Part shown: piece by piece, positions 55,282 through 64,000 of the stretch | Layout: every line of letters begins with the position of its first letter | Position numbering within the stretch: the first letter of the stretch is position 1 | From: Ceratobasidium sp. AG-K | Lineage: Eukaryota; Basidiomycota; Agaricomycetes; Cantharellales; Ceratobasidiaceae | DNA: 64,000 bases | Direction of reading: 5' to 3' | Assembly (NCBI GenBank): GCA_037039685.1 | Contig: JAWNGF010000011.1 | Coordinates: 62,001-126,000, forward strand | Program-made: the position numbers and the translations under genes | Notes under the pieces: model-generated | What the model saw: the letters and a program-made list of their open reading frames with translations, nothing else | Databases searched by the model: none | Told to the model about the DNA's origin: nothing

Positions 55282-58200
55282 ATGCCACCGTACCTTCACC
55301 TCGTGTATGTCCGTGAACTAGACTACGACGACACCGACATGTTGTTCCACCCTAAGAATAAACGGAGGTATAAAGGCTCTGGCCGGGACAAACTGATCAA
55401 GATTCAGCTTAGTCCTCGCAAAACCACGGTGAGGCCGAGCGCTGATTGCGATCTACCAGTGCCCCATTTGTATTGATCCTACCATTTCTAGGTTCTAGAA
55501 GACATAGCCCACCCAGAGGAGCCCGAGAAGGTAAGTTACCATGCTCGACGACGCGAGGAATTTGTCACGCTGAACTGTGCATCAGGCGCCAGCAACAGAA
55601 CTGCCGACCGAGTTTGATGAATACGGTGCCGAACTACACAGGGATGCACGTGTTTGGAAGGTTTATGTTGACGAGGCCGACAAACACGACAAAGAGCTTG
55701 TCGATGGTTGGAACGAGTACGTAATAGAATGCGATCCTGGAAAATGCTCACCCTGGCTTTACGACCTGTTCAGCTCAATGGATGTGCTTCTGAGTTCGTA
55801 TTCTCTTTTTCTATTAGTGTTGAGTCATATCTAATTGCCCTACAGTATTCGTGAGCATGCATAATGCGCCGACGATTGAATCACATTGCTTACTTGGCTC
55901 ACATAGGCAGCACTATTTTCGGCAATATCTACCGCGTAAGCCAAAGTTTGGAATACTGTATGGGATTCGAGGATAATTGATAAACCTACATACACTAGTT
56001 TTCTCATTGAAAGCTCGAAGATGCTTCAGTCGGATCCAGCTGAAGTATCCGCACGAACTCTAGGCGCCATTTCACAAACCCTTGATATGATTGCGAATGG
56101 GACTCAGCAACCTGGATCCCTTAGTCCGTTCTCCAACGACGCTGAGGAGTTCACTCCTTCCCGAGCTGCTATCTACATCAACGTCTTATGGTATCTATCG
56201 CTCAGTCTCAGTCTTGCAACATCTTTTATATCTATACTGGCCAAGGACTGGTGCCACTCTTTTATTACCGGGCGAACTGGACACCCCTACTCGCAAACCT
56301 GCCAACGGCAACAAAAATGGAATATGATCGAGTGGTGGAGGATGCCGGAGTTTCTTAGCGTACTGCCGGCCTTGCTACATTTGGCACTGCGTGAGTTCAA
56401 GTGAGTAAATAACAGCCGGCACTGACACATTGAGCCAGTCTGTTTTTCCATTGGTCTATGCCTCTATTTGTGGGATACACATATTGCGGTGGCAATACCT
56501 GTCATTTGTATCACTGGTGCGACTATTGGCTTTTATGTGTTATCGAGCATAGCCGCCATTGCCCTCAATTACTTTCCATATACGACCATTATATCCAGGA
56601 CTTGTCGAAGTAAAGCTGTACGGGATTCCTTCAAGATCGTATACTCGCTCGCATCTCAACTCGCAGCATACCCGCTGGCGCAACTCGTATTTTGGCTGAT
56701 GATGCTTTGTGTGGCCTTGGGGATGCTCGTGATTGAATATTGCCTACTCATATTAGGGATGTTCTGCATGGTTGTGATCCTCATCAAGGCACCTCTGGAC
56801 TTTTGTGACACGTTCGCCAACAACAGCCCGCTATTAGTACAACTAGTGGTAATACCAGTAATCTCAATTGTACGGCTTGTTATTTGGTACCCAGCGAGCA
56901 TGGGAGCTTTCTGGTCACAAAAGCTGGTAAACCATCTTGTCAAAACCTGGGACTGGATGCAATTTCACGGTCCACAAGGAAGCGATGTTACAAGTTGGAA
57001 ACAACCAAGAACAAAGCCCATTCCAGAAGACTATAGCACTGGAAACAACGCCGTGACGAGCCTGGCACTTAGCTGGTTAATCACGAACTGCGAAGTCCAG
57101 GAATCTATCGAAATAGCCTTGCAATCTATCGCAGGGGCTACTCAGGAGGTACCTCGTCAGCCGCTGCTCGATTGTGGCGCAACATTAGAAATCCTTCGGC
57201 GCCTCGCATCCGCTAACCTGTACAAAGATCACAGTTCCAAAGCGCATGAAGTTGTATTGCGATACTCTCGAGCGCTAACATACCTTGGTGGTTCGATTGA
57301 TTTTGGGCCATATACCATCCATCGTGGGCAAGGGGACGGGTTGGAAGGTGCGATCTGGGATCTGCACTTAGTAACCGAAAAGTAGGTCCATGAGATATCC
57401 TATTTGCAACGGGCTGACAATTGCGTATCTAGGAAGGTCGCAGCTCTAATCGTGAATGGCAGCTTCAGACTCACTCAAACAAATATCAATGCGTTTCGAC
57501 TTGGGAACACTGCAGCATCAAGCATTCTTACCATGTTAAAGAAGGGTATCGGTCACAAGAATACTCAATTCAAGGAGACAATCGATTCAATCTCCGAATT
57601 GCTTCGCTTGTACTTAAGCGATAACGAAAGCCTGCATGACTCGGCATTGGTCTCACTAGTCAACGCAGCAGCGCTGCTTCACTTATTTATACCTGAGGCA
57701 CCTGCAACACTCGACCTCCCATTATCTCTTGTCCAGCTTACCGATTCCACCCACCACTCCTCCACTCCACATGGAAAACTTGTTATTGCTCTCGCAGTCA
57801 TATGCGCGGTATCACGAAACAGGTTCGCAGATCAAGACGGCATAGTACAGCCGGCTAATCGTTCTTGGCTAGAGGGAGCTGTTCGTGCACTAGTCGAGAT
57901 GAATTCACAAAGCGAGATGGGGCTAGATTTGATTATAGCATTTGGACTGCAAGCGCTTGCTACATGCCAACAAGCGGACCACCATGATGATACTGCGTTG
58001 CAAATACGAGAGGCTATGCGGCAGCAGGCCGCCTCCCGGGTCAACTCATTTTTCGATGGTTTCTCAACTGCGGTGCCATACATCCCTTCTGCAGACATTC
58101 AAGAAGAAATTATCTCGTCCTATCTTCGAGCTTTCGACAGTACTTGCAACCTGAAACCATTTGGAACTGCGTCGTCATGCATCTCATTCTTTGCTCTTAC

Positions 58201-59149
58201 ACAATTTTGCAGCCGTAAGGGTGCAAACGGCTTTGTAGAGGACTATGTTGCGCCGACCCTGGCCAGGTGGCCGTTCCCAAGACTCTCTTGTATGCTGACT
58301 TGGATGCTAGAAGAACGCAAAATTATTCCTCTGCTTGAGGAGAAGAGCGATAGCAAGTATTGGGCCGAAAGATTTGTTTCACTAGGCCAACTGTGGCTAC
58401 TTTTCACTCTCTATCAATATTCAGCCGACGGAACGCCAGATGATCGAGAGAAACTGGGGGTCCAGTTACGTAAATACAGGGGAAGCAATGCCTTGGACGC
58501 GGAAGCTCAGCACAGAGAGCTGGGGGAGCAACTTATCCAGTCTTGGAACAGCAGGAGGATTTACTATTCACCGCCCGGAATCTGGGAATGCCGCCTCATG
58601 GAATGTGTATTTCAATTCCAGAACACCCAGGCTCCATCCTCGGTCTATGAACCAATTCAGAGTACCCCACTACATCTTCGCGGTCTCTCTTCTTTCACCG
58701 CATGGGGGTTGCAATCACAACAACATCCAACAATCGGAGAACCGGTAGTTCAAACCGAGGGACCCGACCCACGTATGGAGCATACATCCACAGGTGGCAT
58801 CGGCCCAGCGTCAAATTTTGTTCTCACGACCAATAGTAATGACCCAGAGCTCGAGATCGACGAGACTGCAGCGGAGAACGAATGTGGAAGCGAACGAGTA
58901 GAACCCGATGAAGACAGCGGAGCCCCGTACGGAAGAACTGAAACCAGTAATTGTGTGCAAGATATGGCAGGGGACCAGCGGGGAACAGCAAACGAAGAAA
59001 GCACGAAGGCACTCGATGGACAAGAAGAGACGGACCAGGATGGCGCAACAAGTACTCAAGGCGTTGACCTCGTGAATGTGGGACAAACGGAGAGCAATAG
59101 CCCTTACATGGTGATTGATATGCGGCCGCCTCCGGACGTGCTAAAATGA
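55282..59149 (+). CDS. DUF6535 domain membrane protein, with a 5-nt microexon
   Basis: Exons 55282-55428 (start tentative), 55492-55530, 55586-55716, 55774-55793, 55846-55850, 55907-55935, 55999-56390, 56439-57381 and 57433-59149 join in frame to about 1140 codons. The DUF6535 signature is clear: DARVWKVYVDEADKHDKELV, SMDVLL-IF-AALFSAISTA, FLIESSKMLQSDPAEVSART, VLWYLSLSLSLATSFISILA, HLALLCFSIGLCLYLWDTHI. Several transmembrane segments occur between about residues 90 and 380. The last exon is a long helical region followed by an acidic tail. The family is widespread in Agaricomycetes with no known function. The IF codons come from the 5-base exon TATTC. The first exon (PPYLHLVYVRELDYDDTDML) is less certain than the rest. 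Confidence 0.82.
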
Positions 59150-59842
59150 TTGCCGCCGACTATTTATGTGCCGAAGAGAAGAACTTGACTGTATATATTG
59201 AATCGTAAAATATTGATAGCCTGGCGTCCCGTCTGTCTACGGTTTTGAGTCTAAGGTAAATTTTAGGACCACCTGTCGAGCCCGACCACATAGTGTCAAT
59301 GTTCCCATGTTAGTGGCAGATGGTATTTCGTTGTCCATCAAAACTAAGCCTTGCATAACACGGGTATCGCGAAAACTTAGTACCCAATCGTACTGTAGTC
59401 GAAATAATCGAAATGATGCATAAACTCTCATGCGATAACTCAGCACACCTTTCTGCTTGGCCTGGCGGTTTGGCAGCCTGCCAATTATCAGTACTTCGTC
59501 AGCTTTTATTCTGATCTTTGTGACACACTTCAAGTATTTTCGTTGGGCGAACTACCACGGACAGATGCGAAAGAGCCCCGAAGAGTCGGAGAGCCTCTCC
59601 TCATTTGCGTCAACGGCTCAGACTGAACCTCAATTAGAAATAAAACGGTGGATAAAACACCCCACCGCTCACCTCCCGAGCAGAGTTCCTTAGCGCTTGT
59701 TTCCTATTCTACCATTCTCCCCCAATGAAGCGAGCCACTAGCCTGCCACTAATCCGCGTACCGTAGGAACCAAAACGTCCAATAAAATATTGTGCAGAGC
59801 GTACATCCAACCAATAAATCAAGTAAGTCGATCGTCCAACCG
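59150..59842. other. intergenic between convergent genes
   Basis: 3' flanks of the DUF6535 gene (plus) and the secreted-protein gene (minus). Nothing recognised. Confidence 0.55.
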
Positions 59843-61007
59843 CTAGGCATCACACCAATCCCCGATATCTTGCAAAGGATATGTCCCGTTCAGATTCATC
59901 CTCCATGGATTGAAGAACCCGCTCGTCGCAAATAATGCCCACTCGTTGGACCCATTCAGAGCAGTCTTCAATAACCCGCTCCCCACATCGTCCCGGTCGA
60001 CTGGTGCATCCTCGTACGCCCACAGTTTACGCTCTTCGAGTTCCGTTTGGAGAAGAGTCGAGACCCCATCAATTCCTTCGGCGACTTTGCGTCCGTTGAG
60101 GATAAGAAGCAGGGTTGTGGATTGGGCGATTGATGCAGGGGCGTTCATAAATGGCAATAAAGGCGAGACGCGGGTGCGGGAGATGGTCGCGTTGAGGGAT
60201 TGGGGTTTACCCGTTGCAGGGAGAGAGGAAGTGGGGAAGGTGTAGGTTGTCGTGTCGAGAGTCGTGATGTTTGTGAGATTTCCGGAAAACGGAGAGAGGA
60301 TAGCGGCTTTCGTGTCATTTGCGTTTAACCTACACCGTGATCAGTACCGAGTTGAAACACAAATAGATGACCTACGGGTTGATGAACGAGTTGGTACTCG
60401 AGAAAGTAACGGTCGTACGGTCTCCATCGTTGGAACCGACATAGGTCTTGTTCTCGAGCAGCGTGTACACAGGGTTGTTCTGCGTGTGGATCACTACCAA
60501 ATTAATAACATTAGCGCCCAATCAGTACCCTGCCGCATCTGCCGGCTTACCTTGATACGTCTGACCATCCCACGGGCTCGTAAATGTGCTGGCGAGGGTC
60601 TCGGTGTCCGGTGTGTAATACAACAATAGCTCTCGTTGTAACATGTCGAACCCGCCGATGGTGGTCGGGATCGCTCGGGAAGCCGTTACACCTCGAACTG
60701 TGTATAGTCGTTGAGGAAGAACACCAGGTTGGAAGGTACTACGAAGTTTTGTTAACTTCAATATAATAAGAGATCAACCGGGGTGTACGTACTAGAGGTC
60801 ACCGTTCCATTCTGTAATTGTGTCCTCAGCCATATCAAGATGCCCTCCCGCCCGTGCGATGTCGGATACAGTCTACAACTCAGGTTTAATCGCCCCTAGA
60901 CTATGCCTGAGAACGCATCAAGAACTTACGAGGTTCACAGGGACCGGAGGGGCCGCGAATGCGCCCAATACGGCCGAGAGCGTAGCAATGATAACAGACG
61001 TACGCAT
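59843..61007 (-). CDS. Secreted protein of unknown function, 316 residues
   Basis: Five exons join in frame: 61007-60930, 60872-60793, 60738-60551, 60493-60376, 60329-59843; introns 46-57 bp, all GT-AG. The N-terminus MRTSVIIATLSAVLGAFAAP is a typical signal peptide with a likely cut after AFA. The mature protein has several N-glycosylation sequons (NKT, NLT, NIT, NAT, NGS, NGT), few Cys, and no catalytic motif I can name (QRLYTVRGVTASRAIPTTIG, LLLILNGRKVAEGID, WALFATSGFFNPWRMNLNGT). It looks like an intact extracellular or cell-wall protein. The clean splice structure and signal peptide support a real gene. Confidence 0.85.
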
Positions 61008-61777
61008 CTCGTCAACTAGGTAATAATTAACATCAATCCCTTAACCTTACTCAAACTATCTACCTCGACCTTTTGGCAGCCACAAGAAAACAGCGACAGC
61101 CGGGGACCATGTTCGCTGGCGGGGGACTTTTTAGCGGAGATCTGCCGGATCACGTGAGCGCGCGACGTTCCATGTGTCCATGCGTCGATCACCCTGCAGG
61201 GACGGATTCCGGCGACTTCCATTCGTTGCTGCGGATTCTGGATGGGAATTAGGGTGAGTGTTATGTGGATAGTAAGTAGTAGGTTATTAATTGTCCACGC
61301 ACCTGTCGTAGTAATGTCAAGGACATAGGAATCGACCAGGAAGAGGCGGCCCAGATTTCGAATTTCGTGAATCCCAAAGGTTCAAGTTCTGATGGCGGTG
61401 GGAAAACATCTATCCGATAGAAGGTGATCGGGTTGTCCTTTTATCTTTACATAACCGGTGTTCTCGGTGGGTTGAGACGCCGTCTACCAGCTGGCTAGCA
61501 AGAGCGTTCAATATGCCCCTTAGCCGCCTACAATCGCACAAGGCCTATTGAGTTAGCCTTTAGACTCTGCTGTGTTGACGTGAGCATGTGCATCGACCTT
61601 CCATATGGAGCCAAGCTCCAATTGGTGTCGCGTGGCAGTAAATGAAATACAGATCGGAGCGCCGAAAAAGGCGTCTATGTCCGCTATTACAGATCGCCAA
61701 GAGACAACTGATGTCAGCCATTTCAAGCGGAATCGTGCTGAACGCCGGTGCCAAGGCTGCATGCAAGGCTAACCACT
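61008..61777. other. intergenic, nothing recognised
   Basis: 5' flanks of the secreted-protein gene and of the dehydrogenase remnant. Confidence 0.5.
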
Positions 61778-62955
61778 ATGGGTAGAGTAGCTATCGTGGC
61801 TGGCGCAGCGCAAGGTCTTACCTGCCATCTAAATACTACCCGGACTGACGACGGTCGTGAGCAGGAATCGGTCCTGCGACCGCCCTCCGTAGGCCCCGCT
61901 TTACCCCACACGATCTAGACTCATCTTTGAAGCAGGTCCCGCTTCCGGTGGGATGGATGTAGCCATCAACGACGTCGCTTCGAAACAAGATGTGTTGGAG
62001 CAGCTCCAGGGCGAATTTGTCACTGTTGGACCGAGAGGGTTGGTTATTGTTGGGGACGTGTCGAGCGAGAGGGAGGTGGAAGATATGGTGAAGAAGACAG
62101 CGGAGGATTTGAGCGGGTTGGATGTCGTAAGTGCAGATTGAATTTGGCGGTGCGAGGGGCTTGGTACGTGTGGGTGGTGGCTAATGTGGGAGTTCGCCAT
62201 CCGGGGAGTGGGGTACTTGATAGTAAGTGACCAGTGGCACCTGCTTACATAACGATTGATATCTGGGTAATTTACTCCTTACTCAATCCGGCAGTTTCCG
62301 AGTTCACATTTAACAAGGTCACAAGTATCAACCTCAAAGGGGTACCATACTCTTGCCGCGCAGCCGCAAAGCAAATGATCAAGCAAGGTCGAGGGGGGCG
62401 AATAGCCTGCGCGAGCAGCATCTGGGGAATCGAAGGTATTGCCCTCTTCAATTCACACGACCCTCGTTCATAGACATGCTCCGGTATATCGCAAGGAATG
62501 CCGAACAACGTCGCATGCAATACATTGAAATATGGAGTGCGCACGTTGACTCAGACGGCCGCGCTGGAATGGGGGCAGCATGGGATCCCCGTGAACGCAT
62601 ATACGCCCAGGATCATTCACACCTCGATGGGTACGGCTACCTGCATCGTTATGGCTTCGAAGAATATTTTTCGGGCAATGGAAGAAGCATGTGAAGGGCC
62701 ACGCGCGGAGAAACTCGTTAACCAAGTGGGTTTGATTCAGAATGCATTGTCATTTCCTAATTGATGTTGGTTGATGGGAAGTGCGGCGATGAAGCGTGCT
62801 GGAACGTCTGTGGAGATTGCGGCACTTGCAGGATTTTTGGTGTCCGAGGAGGTGTCCTATATAACTGGGAAGTCAGTAGGTTGAATATTGGCGTGATACT
62901 GAGTGAGGGTATAGGCCAGACGTTAGGCGCAAATGGAGGGCTGTTGCTGAGCTGA
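61778..62955 (+). pseudogene. Short-chain dehydrogenase/reductase, apparently broken
   Basis: SDR landmarks in order: MGRVAIVAGAAQG (61778-61814), IGPATAL (61865-61888), GMDVAINDVASK onward to 62126, VANVGVRHPGSGVLD (62177-62221), INLKGVPYSCRAAAKQMIKQ and ASSIWGIEGIALFNS, then KYGVRTLTQTAALEWG (the Tyr-Lys catalytic region is degraded to LKYGVR), and the C-terminus KRAGTSVEIAALAGFL, SYITGKS, NGG, stop at 62955. Two breaks: no AG acceptor precedes VANVG, and about 60 extra bases with a stop separate IALFNS from the KYGVR segment in another frame. The cofactor motif is intact; the active site is not. A functional reading would need unseen splicing. Confidence 0.65.
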
Positions 62956-64000
62956 GATAGCCGAACGATGAACGGGGTCCCATGTTGGTGATATCCAAAA
63001 TCACCAATGTATACACCAAAGCGGCATGGTCGAATCAAAACAATATCGGGTCCGTCTCGGACGGTTGATAGTCTCGCATCACTCTCTTGGCGCGCGAGCG
63101 GGCAGTCCGCATCAACCCCCCAAGAACTTCGAAAACTCTTGAGTGCGGCATTCGTGTTGGTCGGCTCGGTGGGTTGTTCCAGCAGAGAGCCGTGAATCTC
63201 CGAGACAATGGCGATGGTGCCGAGACACCGCAAGTTTGAGCGTGGGTAATCGTTGTTACGTTATTTGTATGTACGTAGGTCTGTGAATGTAACTTATAAA
63301 TTATATGAAGCTTACTGTCTGTCTACTCCAGGCCGCAAATCCTCCACTTCGGAGCATAAATTGTCAGCTCAGGAGCGTAGATTGTCATTGGGATAGAATA
63401 CACTCACACATAGTCAACAGAGCCTACCTGTGAGCTGTCCTGACCACTTGATCGGAATCCGCAGCAGCCCATAATCTTGCGGAACTGTTGCCTCCGATTG
63501 ATCCCCTTGGGGCTGATTGATTCGACCTTCCTCGCAGTGCCGGTTGATCACAATTCTTCCGCTCATTTGCTCTTCGCATGTGCTACTAGCCGCAGCCAAT
63601 GTTTTACAACAATCCCATACAATCTGGGTAGACTCAGACATGTAAAGGTGCTTGGGCACGCGGGCGCGACGGCCCGGCTATCGTCCGGGTGAGAAGCTGT
63701 CAATGGAATACGCGATTATCAACGGAATGCCAAGACCACGTGATTCTTCTCGCACCTGCACATGTTCAACCCAAGTCTTTGACCGGATCGCATCTACTTC
63801 TGGATTAATATGTTCGGTACCCCGTCGGACAAACCTGATAGTGCGAGGTACACATGACGTTCCATCGACGGTACAGGGTATTTTGATTGCCTACGGCTAG
63901 GAGGGCAAGAAGTGAACGTTGTCTTGGCGTTGTCGGCTGGCTGGCACTCACTAATCTGGTATGCCTGCAGAATTATTGATCTCGAAGACCACAGGTTACG
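62956..64000. other. nothing recognised to window end
   Basis: Only short open frames on both strands; none has a recognisable motif or supported splice structure. Confidence 0.5.

Overview
The window looks like nuclear DNA of a filamentous basidiomycete, probably an Agaricomycete close to Rhizoctonia/Ceratobasidiaceae. The reasons are genes cut by many 45-65 bp GT-AG (occasionally GC-AG) introns, expanded F-box, BTB and DUF6535 families, and Ty3/Gypsy and Ty1/Copia elements of fungal type. This assignment is inference; no sequence search was possible.

Layout. 1-4691: the 3' end of one Copia element (Copia-1) is nested inside a second (Copia-2, minus strand), which sits in an exon of a serine carboxypeptidase gene whose last exons survive. 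5322-6903: intact 10-exon zinc alcohol dehydrogenase. 7480-15372: a decayed stretch with F-box/LRR remnants, a longer F-box gene, an Old Yellow Enzyme pseudogene and a SKP1-like gene with lesions. 16162-23184: housekeeping block with an Mpe1/RBBP6 homologue and a Vps5 sorting nexin (convergent) and a small Nce101-like gene. 23975-38225: two complete Gypsy chromoviruses, A and B, same orientation, 28 bp apart between their target-site duplications, splitting a member of an unfamiliar gene family. 38226-46313: more members of that family (one nearly complete), a BTB gene and an intronless membrane protein. 47112-53101: a complete Copia element (Copia-3) with identical LTRs inside a hAT transposase exon. 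54190-64000: another copy of the unfamiliar family, a DUF6535 gene with a 5-nt microexon, a small secreted protein and a broken short-chain dehydrogenase.

Main points. Both Gypsy elements show the layout of Tf1-type self-priming: a 12-nt primer-binding site 2 nt after the LTR is perfectly complementary to LTR sequence 26-33 nt downstream of the TATA box, where transcripts should begin. All 13 differences between their paired LTRs are C-to-T or G-to-A changes at CpG, which points to deamination of methylated CpG. Gypsy A carries an extra 3' ORF and Gypsy B an extra 5' coiled-coil ORF. The Copia elements use a half-tRNA (initiator Met anticodon arm) primer site. The unfamiliar gene family has an internal duplication of a two-part module and recurs at four places here.

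Exon boundaries were worked out by hand from splice signals, frame continuity and remembered family patterns. Models whose exons all join in frame (alcohol dehydrogenase, Mpe1, Vps5, the DUF6535 core, the secreted protein) are firm; others are marked as uncertain or broken.
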